DNA of 64,000 bases, taken from the NCBI RefSeq assembly GCF_033242365.1, contig NZ_BTHK01000016.1, positions 1-64,000 on the forward strand, given 5' to 3'. The notes beneath the pieces were generated by a model. That model was not told the origin of the DNA. It saw nothing but the letters and a program-made list of their open reading frames with translations, and ran no database searches. Position 1 is the stretch's first letter, and every line of letters starts with the position of its first letter. The translations under genes and the position numbers were made by a program. This document shows, one piece after another, positions 36,501 through 45,585 of the stretch. The stretch comes from Lachnoanaerobaculum sanguinis (lineage in GTDB: Bacteria; Bacillota; Clostridia; Lachnospirales; Lachnospiraceae).

Positions 36501-36588
36501 TGCAAGTGCGGGGGTTGTAGGTGGTGAAGCCGGAACAAAGAAAAGAGAAATATTGATGAATATGGACGAGTTCTTGGATATTTTATAA
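33547..36588 (+). CDS. ftsK: DNA translocase FtsK/SpoIIIE
   Basis: The product has 1013 residues. Residues 1-25 are basic. About 30-190 hold four or five membrane helices. About 200-530 are an acidic, low-complexity linker. From about 540 the RecA-like motor carries Walker A GATGSGKS and Walker B IIIIDELADLM, and the C-terminal winged-helix gamma domain (SSIGNLQRNFKIGFNRAARIMDQL) reads polar DNA sequences. The protein pumps chromosomal DNA through the division or sporulation septum. The start is GTG at 33547 after GGAG. The linker is long for a SpoIIIE-type protein. Confidence 0.95.
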   Translation: MAGRKQTTKKTGKTSSRSRAKKKIDNNEQLDFLNSEILMIALVCISLVLFLSHFGLMGVVGKYLRIFQLGIFGILGFAVPMFVFVGGAFLLSNIGSSLAKIKFAGVLMAVLAVDALISLFGIPNLKEFGLMRFYTEGWYGGFIGGGLGLLISSVLGKIGAIIFFIAVLIISIVILTGKSFVSIVKTGGQMTISRAKTDMARVMEQRKQRREQQAVEEFEYEEDPEYEEEFEELDLENKSEGYIEELLGYNYRPNKGNINLGAIDFSKKKKKHVVDLPTANAEMHEPIGGIFDAKNDENFEKNASDANSSNDIAFHSKYEASYEPRKSNTQSSIIVNKRPDTFYGNINRGKEESKFENDIDEETLRRANEILARKDEIDIYEQPVSTIRITDDDTHEDFRYIDDANSLSGGDGKAENSESSIEFIKAYDDVYDEPISGLHSDNSYNDAYTYNKAGQNEPVNNEYVKKEEIRTENRNENTLISNDGERTLVTAGGKVIVSDTSALQKKMEEQRANSPQGKIRNEIAKKVQRPYTYPGTFLLNKNTEVGEAISDSEYRNTAITLQETLASFDVNVTVEDISVGPSVTLYELKPEQGVKVSKVLSLANDIKLALAASDIRIEAPIPGKSAIGIEVPNKQKQTVFLRDLFESRAFKNGNESIGFAVGKDISGKVIVSDIAKMPHVLIAGATGSGKSVCINTLIMSIIYKYSPEDVKLIMVDPKVVELSVYNGIPHLLIPVVTEPKKAASALNWAVAEMGERYKKFAATGVRDLTAYNKRIEEARRRGNIEGLPEKLPKIVIIIDELADLMMVANNEVEDAIVRLAQLARACGIHLVIATQRPSVNVITGIIKANIPSRIAFAVSSGTDSRTILDSNGAEKLLGKGDMLFAPYGSSTPMRVQGAFVSDEEVSAVVDFLKNQGMQAAYDENTIKQIEETQNASSAGSDISERDELFEAAGRYIIEKDKSSIGNLQRNFKIGFNRAARIMDQLASAGVVGGEAGTKKREILMNMDEFLDIL

Positions 36589-36618
36589 ATATCCGGGAAC
36601 TTATCTTTAGGAGGATAT

Positions 36619-38289
36619 ATGCGTAGCGATATCGAGATTGCAAGAAGTATAGAAATGAAAAATATTGCCGAAGTGGCAAAAGAATACGGGATAGATGCCG
36701 ATGACTTGGAAATGTACGGAAAGTACAAGGCAAAGCTTAGCGAAGAGTTTTTAAAAGCTCATGAAGATAAAAAAAGAGGTAAGCTTGTACTTGTAACGGC
36801 AATAAATCCTACTCCTGCAGGAGAGGGTAAGACTACAACTCTTGTAGGTCTTGGACAGGCATTTAAAGAGATGGGAAAGAGTGCTGTAATAGCGCTTAGA
36901 GAGCCTTCTCTCGGACCATGTTTCGGTGTAAAAGGCGGAGCTGCCGGAGGCGGATATGCGCAGGTGGTACCTATGGATGAGTTAAATCTTCATTTTACAG
37001 GAGATTTTCATGCCATAACATCCGCAAACAATCTTCTGGCTGCTATGTTGGACAATCATATTCAGCAGGGAAATGCACTTGGAATAGATACAGGAGCAAT
37101 CATTCATAAAAGATGCATAGATATGAATGATAGAGTACTTAGAAATATAGTTGTAGGTCTGGGAAATAAGACCGACGGAGTTGTAAGAGAAGATCATTTT
37201 GTAATCTCGGTGGCATCTGAGATAATGGCAATATTATGTTTGTCAAAGGATATGGCTGATTTGAAGGAAAGACTTTCAAATATTATAGTGGCATATAATT
37301 TTAAAGGAGAGCCTGTATTTGCCAAAGATTTAAAAGCTGTGGGAGCTATGGCGGCGCTTTTAAAAGATGCAATAAAACCGAATATCGTACAGACTCTTAA
37401 TCATTCACTTGCACTTGTTCACGGCGGACCTTTTGCAAATATAGCACATGGATGTAATTCACTAAGAGCTACAAAGATTGCAATGGGAATGGCCGATATA
37501 GCACTTACAGAGGCGGGATTCGGCGCGGACCTCGGAGCGGAGAAGTTCTTTGATATAAAATGCAGAAAGGCGGGAATTGCTCCCGATTGTGTGGTAATAG
37601 TAGCTACTGTAAGAGCGCTTAAATATAACGGCGGAGTGGCAAAGGAAGATTTATCAAATGAAAATCTTGAAGCCTTAAAAAAGGGTATAGTAAATCTTGA
37701 AAAGCATATTGAAAATATAAAACTTTTCGGAGTTCCTGTAGTGGTTACTTTAAATAATTTTGTCAGTGATACAAAGGCTGAAGTTGACTTTATAAGAGAG
37801 TTTTGTGAAAGCAGAAATTGCGAGTTTGCCGTTTCAAAGGTATGGGAAGAAGGCGGAAAGGGCGGAGTAGAGTTGGCCCAAAAGATTCTTTATACACTTG
37901 AAAACAAAAAGAGCGAGTTTACTTTGCTTTACCCTGATGATATGAGTCTTGAAGATAAGCTTTATACTATTGCAACAAAAATATACGGAGCAAAGAATGT
38001 AGTGTATTCACCTGCAGCAAAGAAGGCTCTTGATAGGGCAAAAGCACTTGGCTTTGATAAATTGCCGATATGTGTGGCAAAGAATCAGTATTCACTTTCA
38101 GATGACCCTAAGAAACTTGGAAGACCTGAGGACTTTGAGATAAATGTAAGAGAAGTATATGTGAATGCCGGAGCAGGTTTTGTGGTTGCAATAACAGGAA
38201 ATATTATGACCATGCCGGGACTTCCGAAGGTCCCTGCTGCAGAAGCGGTAGATGTGGATGATAACGGAAATATAGTAGGATTGTTCTAA
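36619..38289 (+). CDS. fhs: Formate--tetrahydrofolate ligase
   Basis: A 556-residue ATP-dependent enzyme making 10-formyl-THF, used for purines, formyl-Met-tRNA and, in acetogens, the Wood-Ljungdahl methyl branch. It has the P-loop-like PTPAGEGKTTTLVGLGQAF (about 64-82), EPSLGPCFGVKGGAAGGGYAQV and the family's normal length. AGGAGG precedes the ATG, 30 bases after ftsK. No other Wood-Ljungdahl gene is in the window. Confidence 0.97.
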   Translation: MRSDIEIARSIEMKNIAEVAKEYGIDADDLEMYGKYKAKLSEEFLKAHEDKKRGKLVLVTAINPTPAGEGKTTTLVGLGQAFKEMGKSAVIALREPSLGPCFGVKGGAAGGGYAQVVPMDELNLHFTGDFHAITSANNLLAAMLDNHIQQGNALGIDTGAIIHKRCIDMNDRVLRNIVVGLGNKTDGVVREDHFVISVASEIMAILCLSKDMADLKERLSNIIVAYNFKGEPVFAKDLKAVGAMAALLKDAIKPNIVQTLNHSLALVHGGPFANIAHGCNSLRATKIAMGMADIALTEAGFGADLGAEKFFDIKCRKAGIAPDCVVIVATVRALKYNGGVAKEDLSNENLEALKKGIVNLEKHIENIKLFGVPVVVTLNNFVSDTKAEVDFIREFCESRNCEFAVSKVWEEGGKGGVELAQKILYTLENKKSEFTLLYPDDMSLEDKLYTIATKIYGAKNVVYSPAAKKALDRAKALGFDKLPICVAKNQYSLSDDPKKLGRPEDFEINVREVYVNAGAGFVVAITGNIMTMPGLPKVPAAEAVDVDDNGNIVGLF

Positions 38290-38326
38290 AAGACCTTAAA
38301 GTAAACATCTGTAAAAGGGAGAAAAG

Positions 38327-39814
38327 ATGAAACTGATTGAAAATGCCAAGGGACTTGATATGGAGATAATATCGGGAGAATTACATGACGATTTTTCCGA
38401 TTTGGTATTTAATACAAAGAAAACAGTAAAGGATTGTATCTTTGTATGTATAAAAGGTGCGAGATTTGATACTCATGATGTAATCGATGAGATAGTTAAG
38501 CAAGGTGCAAAGGCGATAGTGGTGGAAAGAGATATAAAAAGAGATGATGTATGTGTTATAAAGGTAGCAGATACCAGAGTGGCACTTGCAAGACTTTCTG
38601 CCGCTTTTTTTTCACATCCGGCTGAAAAAATGAAGATTATAGGTATTACCGGTACAAAGGGAAAGACAACTTCATCTCATATGTTAAAAAACCTTCTTGA
38701 GCAAAATGCCAAGGTAGGACTTATAGGTACAAACGGAATAACCATAGGAGATATGCACAGACCTACATTGAATACCACGCCTGAGTCATATGAGTTGCAT
38801 AAGACATTTAAAGAGTGCCTGGATGCAGGCTGTGAATATGTTGTGATGGAAGTTTCTTCACAGGCAGTAAAGATGAAGAGAACGGAAGGTATCCGCTTTG
38901 ACACCGGAATATTTACAAATATATCACATGATCATATAGGACCTGATGAACATAAAGATTTTGATGAATATTTGATGTATAAATCACTTTTCTTTACACA
39001 ATGTGATAAAACAATTGTAAATATAGAAGACGAACATTCGGATTTTGTTTTAAAACAGTCTACATCCGCCGAAAAGTATACATTCGGAAAAGGCGGAGAT
39101 TTTGAAGCAAAAAATATTGAATATATATCAAACAAGGATTTCTTAGGCACAAAGATAGCTATAAGCTGTTCAAATAAGGTCAGAGAAAAATATAATGTAG
39201 CTGAAACAGTTTCGGATATTTACATCGGAATTCCGGGAGAATTTAATGTATATAATGCAATATCTGCGCTTGCTGCAGCCATTATACTTGGAGTAAAAGC
39301 TGATGATTTAAAGACGGCACTAAAGAATACAAAAGTGAACGGAAGAATGGAAGTAGCATATACTTCACATGAATTCAATGTGGTAATTGACTATGCACAT
39401 AATGCAATCAGTACCGAAAGCCTTATACATACTTTGAGACATTATAATCCTAAGAGACTTGTAATAGTATTCGGTTCCGGCGGAAACAGATCAAAGGACA
39501 GAAGATATTCAATGGGAGAAATCTGCGGAAAACTGGCCGATTTTTCAATAGTGACTGCCGATAATTCCAGATATGAAAAAACAGAGGATATAATCGCAGA
39601 TATAATATCAAAACTAAAGCCTACAGGCGGTGAATATATTACAATTCCTGACAGAAGAGAGGCAATTTATTATTCTATAGAGAATGCAAAGCAGGGAGAT
39701 CTTATCGCAATAATCGGAAAAGGACATGAGGACTATCAGGAAATAAACGGAGTCAGAACTCATTTCTTAGACAGAGAAGTGGTGGATGAGTGCTTGGAGA
39801 AGATAAAAAGATGA
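38327..39814 (+). CDS. murE: UDP-N-acetylmuramyl-tripeptide synthetase
   Basis: A 495-residue Mur ligase adding the third residue to UDP-MurNAc-L-Ala-D-Glu. It has an N-terminal UDP-binding domain, an ATPase domain with GTKGKTTSSHML (about 110-121), and a C-terminal domain. The residue-specifying motif reads DNSR instead of the meso-diaminopimelate consensus DNPR. The Arg is kept, so diaminopimelate is likely but not certain. It overlaps murF by ATGA. Confidence 0.93.
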   Translation: MKLIENAKGLDMEIISGELHDDFSDLVFNTKKTVKDCIFVCIKGARFDTHDVIDEIVKQGAKAIVVERDIKRDDVCVIKVADTRVALARLSAAFFSHPAEKMKIIGITGTKGKTTSSHMLKNLLEQNAKVGLIGTNGITIGDMHRPTLNTTPESYELHKTFKECLDAGCEYVVMEVSSQAVKMKRTEGIRFDTGIFTNISHDHIGPDEHKDFDEYLMYKSLFFTQCDKTIVNIEDEHSDFVLKQSTSAEKYTFGKGGDFEAKNIEYISNKDFLGTKIAISCSNKVREKYNVAETVSDIYIGIPGEFNVYNAISALAAAIILGVKADDLKTALKNTKVNGRMEVAYTSHEFNVVIDYAHNAISTESLIHTLRHYNPKRLVIVFGSGGNRSKDRRYSMGEICGKLADFSIVTADNSRYEKTEDIIADIISKLKPTGGEYITIPDRREAIYYSIENAKQGDLIAIIGKGHEDYQEINGVRTHFLDREVVDECLEKIKR

Positions 39815-41190
39815 ATGATACAACAATAAAGGAGCTTGCATTTGCCACAGGCGGAGAAATTATCTCGGGAAATGAAAATGCAGTATTTTCAAATATAGTC
39901 ATCGACTCAAGACAGGCTGATAAAGACAGTCTTTTTGTTCCGTTAGTCGGAGAGAAAAATGATGCCCATAAATTTTTGGAGTCTGTATACGACATGGGCT
40001 GCAGAGTGGCAATAAGTTCAGAAAAAGATATTTTTCTTAAAGACGATTTCAATATAGTACTTGTAAATGATACGACAGAGGCACTTCAAAAGCTTGGAAA
40101 GTATATCAGAAGCAAGCTTACATTGCCTTTGGTCGGTATTACAGGAAGCGTAGGTAAGACTACAACAAGAGAAATGGTGGCACTTGCCCTTTCTGATTTG
40201 AAAGTCTTTAAGACACCTAATAACTTCAATTCACAGGTGGGTGTTCCGATTACCTTAAGCAGAATAAATGACGAAGAGATAGGCGTAATAGAGCTTGGAA
40301 TGAGTCAGTTCGGCGAGATGGAAAGAATTGCAAAAATAGTAAACTGCGACTGCGCTCTTGTCACCAATATAGGTACGGCACATATTGAAAATTTGCATAC
40401 AAGAGAAAATATAAGAGCCGAGAAGTTCCATATTATGGACGGGATGAAGAACGGCAGTGTGGTATTTTTAAATGCCGATAATGATATGCTTTCTGATCCG
40501 CCTAAAGAAAAGGGTATAGAATATAAGTATTTCAGTGCAAAAGGAAATACATCCTGTGATTACTATGCAACCGATATAGTGTTTAATAATGCAATGCCTG
40601 AGTTCACAGCTCATATTGGAGAAAAGAAGGTAAGAGTGCATTTGAATGTTTTCGGTGAGCATCAGATTTCAAATGCTTTGGCGGCAATTGCAGTAGCTGA
40701 TCACTACAATCTTTCGGTAGAATCTGCGGCAAAACATTTGGAGGAGTTTAGGGGATTTTCTCACAGACAGGAGCTGATAAAATTAAAAGAGCTGACAGTT
40801 ATAGATGATACCTATAATGCCTCACCTGATTCCATGAAAGCCTCTATTTCAATACTTAAAGATTTTAATGCACAAAGAAAAATTGCAATATTGGCGGATA
40901 TGAAGGAACTGGGTACAGATGAGAGAATACTTCACAGAGAAATCGGTGATTTTATCAATGAGAATGTGAAGCTTGATGCTGTATTTACCGTTGGAGAATT
41001 GGCAAAGGAAATTATAAAAGGTATCAATAAAGATATTTATACAAAGAGCTTTGAAGATAATGAGAGTTTGGAGAAATTTATTTCCGGATATCTCGATGCA
41101 GGAGATGTATGTCTTTTAAAGGGTTCAAACAGTATGAGACTTTTTGATGTCGTAGATAAAATAAAAAATTATGAAAGATTTATTCGCTGA
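39811..41190 (+). CDS. murF: UDP-N-acetylmuramoyl-tripeptide--D-alanyl-D-alanine ligase
   Basis: A 459-residue Mur ligase adding D-Ala-D-Ala in the cytosol. It shows the ATP loop GITGSVGKTTTREM, an invariant EMG-type segment (IELGMSQFGEMERI), and DDTYNASPDSM typical of MurF. The ATG at 39811 overlaps the murE stop as ATGA and has GGAGAAG upstream. An in-frame ATG at 39790 inside murE is less likely. It overlaps priA by 20 bases. Confidence 0.94.
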   Translation: MNDTTIKELAFATGGEIISGNENAVFSNIVIDSRQADKDSLFVPLVGEKNDAHKFLESVYDMGCRVAISSEKDIFLKDDFNIVLVNDTTEALQKLGKYIRSKLTLPLVGITGSVGKTTTREMVALALSDLKVFKTPNNFNSQVGVPITLSRINDEEIGVIELGMSQFGEMERIAKIVNCDCALVTNIGTAHIENLHTRENIRAEKFHIMDGMKNGSVVFLNADNDMLSDPPKEKGIEYKYFSAKGNTSCDYYATDIVFNNAMPEFTAHIGEKKVRVHLNVFGEHQISNALAAIAVADHYNLSVESAAKHLEEFRGFSHRQELIKLKELTVIDDTYNASPDSMKASISILKDFNAQRKIAILADMKELGTDERILHREIGDFINENVKLDAVFTVGELAKEIIKGINKDIYTKSFEDNESLEKFISGYLDAGDVCLLKGSNSMRLFDVVDKIKNYERFIR

Positions 41191-43402
41191 TATAATAATA
41201 GCAAATACAAATGTGGACAGACCATTTACATATATTATCCCTGAAAACTTGAGGGATAATATAATTCCGGGCTGTCCTGTTTTGATTGAATTCGGAAAAA
41301 CAGTAAAAAAAGGCTATGTAATTGATATAAGAGAGAGTACAAATGTAGATACTTCAAAATTAAAACCCATACTTTCAATACCTGAAAGAGAACTTAGTAC
41401 TGATGAAAATCTCTTAAGCCTTGCCATATGGATAAAACACAGATATGGTGTAAGCTTTGATAAGGCAATAGCAACGGTAATGCCTGTAAAGTCGGAGGCG
41501 GAGGAAAGAGTCAGCAATGAGATTTTCTTAAATATTGATGCAGAGGCTCTTGATAAAAAAACAGAAGAACTTATAAAGTCAAGAAAAACAGCACAGGCAA
41601 GAGTTTTAAAAGAACTGAAAACAAAAACAAGCCTGTCACAAAGCTTTATAACTAAAGAGCTTAAAGTAAATTCCACTACATTAAAGAAAATGGCGGAGGA
41701 AGGCTATATTGTAATAGGTTCAAAGAAAAGAAATGTAAATCCACTCTTGCCCATACTTCGTTCTCTGGGAATAGAGGACTTTAATGAAGTAATAAAGCCC
41801 AAGGAGTATACTTTAAATGTCGAGCAGGAAGATGCTGTAAATACTTTTAAATCAGACTTTGAAATTTGCAGCAGGAATACCTATCTTTTACACGGTATTA
41901 CCGGTAGCGGAAAGACTTTGGTTTTTATAAATATGATAAAGTATGTAATATCAAAAGGATATAAGGCAATAGTTCTTATACCGGAGATATCATTGACATA
42001 TCAGACAGTGCTTAGGATGGCGGAGCATTTCGGCGACAGAGTTGCAATTATAAATTCCAAACTTTCAAAGAATGAAAAATTCTATCAGTTTGAAAGAATA
42101 AAAAACGATGATGCGGATGTAATAATAGGACCAAGGTCTGCAATATTTGCACCGGTAAAAAATCTGGGACTTATAGTAATAGATGAGGAGCATGATTCAG
42201 CCTATAAAAATGAGAATGTACCTACATTCAATGTAAGGGATGTGGCACAAAAGCTTTCGGAAATTACCGATGCATCCCTGGTTTTGGCATCGGCGACTCC
42301 AACACCGGAGACATATAACAGGGCAATGGAAAAAGAGATAAAGCTTTTGGAATTAAAAGTGAGAGCTAAGAATACATCTTTGCCGAAGCTAAGCATCGTT
42401 GATATGAGGGATGAGCTGAAGCGAGGAAACAGAAGTATTTTCAGTGAAAAACTTAGAACTCTTATAGAGGACAGATTAAAAAAGCATGAGCAGATTATGC
42501 TGTTTATGAACAGAAGAGGCTATTCAAGCTTTGTATCATGCAGATCTTGCGGTGAAGCTATAAAATGTAAGCACTGTGATGTTACCATGACATTGCACAA
42601 TAATAACAAACTTGTATGTCATTACTGCGGATATTCAATAGACCTGCCAAAAAACTGTCCAAGCTGCGGTTCAAAGTATATTGCAAATTTCGGTACCGGA
42701 ACTCAGAAGCTTGAAGCGATGACAAGGGCGGAATTCCCGAATGCAAAGGTACTCAGAATGGATACCGACAGTGTTTCAAAAAAGAACAGCGCCAATGATA
42801 TGATAAGAGATTTTGCAAACGGTGATGCGGATATTTTGATAGGCACTCAGATGATAGTAAAAGGTCATGACTTTTCAAATGTAACCTTGGTCGGAATAAT
42901 GGCCGCGGATACCTCGCTTTATGTAAGTAATTATACAAGTGCACAAAGGACATTTGAACTTTTGACACAGGCTGCAGGCAGAGCGGGAAGAGCAAAGGAC
43001 GGAGAGGCCGTTATACAGACTTACAAGCCTGAAAACTATGCAATTGTGGCGGCAGCGGCACAGGATTATAAAAGATATTTTGACAATGAGATAGCTTACA
43101 GAAGTCTTGGAGGATACCCGCCTGCCTGTCATATGCTTACGGTAATGTTTAGCAGTATCAAGGAAGAAGAGTTAAATAAATGTGCAAGTGAGACTGTAAA
43201 AGTTATAAAGTCGGAAGCCGCATTTAAAAAATCAATGATAATAGGACCTACAGATCCAAGCGTAAGCAAGGTCAAGGACTATTACAGAAAACTGGTATAC
43301 ATAAAAAATGCTAATTATGATATACTTTTAGATATACAAAAAAAGATAGAAGAAAGTCTTGGCACTTACAGAAATGTCGGTGCGATATATGACTTTAATT
43401 AA
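41171..43402 (+). CDS. priA: Primosomal helicase PriA
   Basis: The 743-residue product restarts stalled replication forks. It has an N-terminal 3'-DNA-binding domain, a winged helix, helicase motif I GITGSGKT, motif II DEEH (VIDEEHDSAYK), and the paired zinc-binding cysteines CRSCGEAIKCKHCD, CHYCGYSIDLPKNCPSC. Motif VI (QAAGRAGR) is intact. Its start lies inside the end of murF. Confidence 0.96.
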   Translation: MKDLFADIIIANTNVDRPFTYIIPENLRDNIIPGCPVLIEFGKTVKKGYVIDIRESTNVDTSKLKPILSIPERELSTDENLLSLAIWIKHRYGVSFDKAIATVMPVKSEAEERVSNEIFLNIDAEALDKKTEELIKSRKTAQARVLKELKTKTSLSQSFITKELKVNSTTLKKMAEEGYIVIGSKKRNVNPLLPILRSLGIEDFNEVIKPKEYTLNVEQEDAVNTFKSDFEICSRNTYLLHGITGSGKTLVFINMIKYVISKGYKAIVLIPEISLTYQTVLRMAEHFGDRVAIINSKLSKNEKFYQFERIKNDDADVIIGPRSAIFAPVKNLGLIVIDEEHDSAYKNENVPTFNVRDVAQKLSEITDASLVLASATPTPETYNRAMEKEIKLLELKVRAKNTSLPKLSIVDMRDELKRGNRSIFSEKLRTLIEDRLKKHEQIMLFMNRRGYSSFVSCRSCGEAIKCKHCDVTMTLHNNNKLVCHYCGYSIDLPKNCPSCGSKYIANFGTGTQKLEAMTRAEFPNAKVLRMDTDSVSKKNSANDMIRDFANGDADILIGTQMIVKGHDFSNVTLVGIMAADTSLYVSNYTSAQRTFELLTQAAGRAGRAKDGEAVIQTYKPENYAIVAAAAQDYKRYFDNEIAYRSLGGYPPACHMLTVMFSSIKEEELNKCASETVKVIKSEAAFKKSMIIGPTDPSVSKVKDYYRKLVYIKNANYDILLDIQKKIEESLGTYRNVGAIYDFN

Positions 43403-43413
43403 GGAGATAGATA

Positions 43414-43914
43414 ATGGCAATAAGAGCAATACGAGTAATGGGCGACAGCGTGTTAAACAAAAAATGTAAAGAAGTAAAAGAAGTAAATGACAGAACGAAA
43501 GTTTTGATAGATGATATGATAGACACTATGAGAGAGGCTAACGGTGTAGGCCTTGCGGCACCTCAGATAGGAGTTTTAAAGCGTATAGTCGTAATAGAGA
43601 CAGAGCCTGAAAATGTACATGTACTTATAAATCCCGTTATACTTGAACAGGACGGTGAGCAGGTAGGATATGAGGGGTGTCTCAGTGTTCCGGGAAAGAG
43701 CGGAGTGGTTAAAAGACCTAACCATGTTGTGGTAAAAGCATTCGATATAGATATGAATGAATATACTCTTGAAGGAGAAGGATTACTTGCAAGAGCTATA
43801 TGTCATGAATGCGGACATCTTGAGGGTGAGTTGTATGTGGACCTTGTAGAAGGCGAACTTATAGACAATGAAGAGCTTGAAAGAATGTACGAAGATGAGG
43901 AAGATGAAGAATGA
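43414..43914 (+). CDS. def: Peptide deformylase
   Basis: A 166-residue metalloenzyme removing the formyl group from nascent proteins. Motif 1 is GVGLAAPQIG and motif 2 EGCLSVPG. Motif 3 reads HECGHLEG, keeping both metal His and the catalytic Glu (HExxH) but with Gly in place of the usual Asp before the second His. AGGAG precedes the ATG. It overlaps fmt by 4 bases, the usual pairing of the formyl-adding and formyl-removing enzymes. Confidence 0.95.
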   Translation: MAIRAIRVMGDSVLNKKCKEVKEVNDRTKVLIDDMIDTMREANGVGLAAPQIGVLKRIVVIETEPENVHVLINPVILEQDGEQVGYEGCLSVPGKSGVVKRPNHVVVKAFDIDMNEYTLEGEGLLARAICHECGHLEGELYVDLVEGELIDNEELERMYEDEEDEE

Positions 43915-44849
43915 AAATAGTTTTTATGGGAACGCCGGACTTTTCGGTTGAACCGCTTAAAGCACTTGTAAAGGCAGGACATGAGGTAAGCCTTGTACTT
44001 ACAAGAGAAGATAAGAAAAGAAACAGAGGAGAATTAAGCCCTACGCCTGTAAAGGAACTGGCATTAAGTCTTAATATACCGGTGCTTACACCTTCAAAGA
44101 TGAAGGATGAAGCACTTATTGATAGACTTAAGTCTGAGAATGCAGATTTTTTTGTGGTGGTGGCGTATGGAAAGATTTTACCGAAGGCTGTTCTTGATAT
44201 ACCGAAATTTGGATGTATAAATATTCATGCCTCACTCTTGCCTGAATACAGAGGCGCCGCTCCTATACAGTGGTCAATTGTAGACGGAAAAGAAAAAACA
44301 GGTATTACAACCATGTTGATGGATGAAGGTCTGGATACAGGTGATATTTTAAAACAATATGAAATAAAGATAGACAAAAAAGAGACCGGAGGTTCACTGT
44401 TTGACAAACTGGCGGTACTTGGCGGCGAGGCTATAGTGGATACTATAGCAAATTTTGACAGCATTGTGCCTACACCTCAAGGAGAGGCGACTACCGAATA
44501 TGCAAAGATGATCTCAAAGAGCATGGGTGAGATAGACTTTAATAAAAGTGCAGTTGAGATAGAGAGATTGATAAGAGGAATGAATCCGTGGCCAAGTGCA
44601 TATACAAGGTATCAGGGCAAGGTGCTTAAGATATGGGAAGCCGAGGTGGCAGAGAATATATCTGAATTACCAAATATAAACTTAAGTGAAAATTACGGCA
44701 AAATATATAGCTTTAACAGCAGGATTTTTATAATATGTAATCAAAGTATCCTGGAAGTTTTATCTTTGCAGCTTGAAGGTAAAAAAAGGATGTCTGCAAA
44801 GGACTTCCTGATGGGAAGAGAAATAGAACAGGGATATAAGCCGGGATAA
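43911..44849 (+). CDS. fmt: Methionyl-tRNA formyltransferase
   Basis: A 312-residue enzyme that formylates initiator Met-tRNA with 10-formyl-THF. It has MKIVFMGTPDFSVEPL at the start and the catalytic INIHASLLPEYRGAAPIQW segment (about 105-123), then a C-terminal OB-like domain with GKVLKIWEAEV. Its formyl donor is made by Fhs encoded upstream. Confidence 0.97.
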   Translation: MKIVFMGTPDFSVEPLKALVKAGHEVSLVLTREDKKRNRGELSPTPVKELALSLNIPVLTPSKMKDEALIDRLKSENADFFVVVAYGKILPKAVLDIPKFGCINIHASLLPEYRGAAPIQWSIVDGKEKTGITTMLMDEGLDTGDILKQYEIKIDKKETGGSLFDKLAVLGGEAIVDTIANFDSIVPTPQGEATTEYAKMISKSMGEIDFNKSAVEIERLIRGMNPWPSAYTRYQGKVLKIWEAEVAENISELPNINLSENYGKIYSFNSRIFIICNQSILEVLSLQLEGKKRMSAKDFLMGREIEQGYKPG

Positions 44850-44875
44850 TAGACCTGATATAAGAGGAGGAGCTT

Positions 44876-45583
44876 ATGTATTACGGATTTGATATAACCT
44901 ATATTTTTGTGATTATAGGTATGCTAATAACACTTATTGCCTCATGGAGAATGAAGGCAACATTTGCAAAATATGAAAGAGTGGCATCACAGTCAAGACT
45001 TACAGGAAGAGAAGTTGCCGAGAGAATCTTAAGAGCAAACGGAATATACGATGTTTCCGTAAGACCTGTTTCAGGCAGACTTACAGATCACTATGATCCG
45101 AGAGATAAGACTGTAAGTTTAAGCGAAGCGATTTACGGATCGACATCCGTAGCGGCAATTGCAGTTGCGGCACATGAATGCGGACATGCAATACAGGATA
45201 ATGTCGGATATGTACCTTTAAACTTAAGAAGTGCATTTGTACCGGTGGCAAACTTTGGAAGCAGACTTTCATGGCCTCTTATATGTATAGGCTTTATACT
45301 TGGATATGGAAATATATCAAATATACTTATTCAGATAGGTATAGCGATGTTTTTACTTGCAGTAATCTTCCAGATTATTACTCTGCCGGTAGAGTTTGAT
45401 GCTTCAAGAAGGGCTTTAATAGAGCTTGAAAACAACGAAATTCTGCTTGATAAGGAAGATAAGAGTGCAAGAAAGGTGCTTTTTGCGGCGGCTATGACAT
45501 ATGTTGCGGCAGCGGCTGCAGGAGTATTGCAAATGCTTAGACTTATGCTTTTATTCAGCGGTAGAAGCAGAAGAAGGAACTGA
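44876..45583 (+). CDS. Zinc metallopeptidase, YugP family
   Basis: A 235-residue membrane-bound protein of the neutral zinc metallopeptidase (YugP) family. An N-terminal helix (YIFVIIGMLITLIASW) is followed by the zinc motif HECGH (about 100-104, in AVAAHECGHAIQ). Two helices in the middle and one near the C-terminus complete it. The biological substrate is unknown. It sits between fmt and rsmB, as in many Firmicutes. GAGGAGG precedes the ATG. Confidence 0.9.
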   Translation: MYYGFDITYIFVIIGMLITLIASWRMKATFAKYERVASQSRLTGREVAERILRANGIYDVSVRPVSGRLTDHYDPRDKTVSLSEAIYGSTSVAAIAVAAHECGHAIQDNVGYVPLNLRSAFVPVANFGSRLSWPLICIGFILGYGNISNILIQIGIAMFLLAVIFQIITLPVEFDASRRALIELENNEILLDKEDKSARKVLFAAAMTYVAAAAAGVLQMLRLMLLFSGRSRRRN

Positions 45584-45585
45584 TA

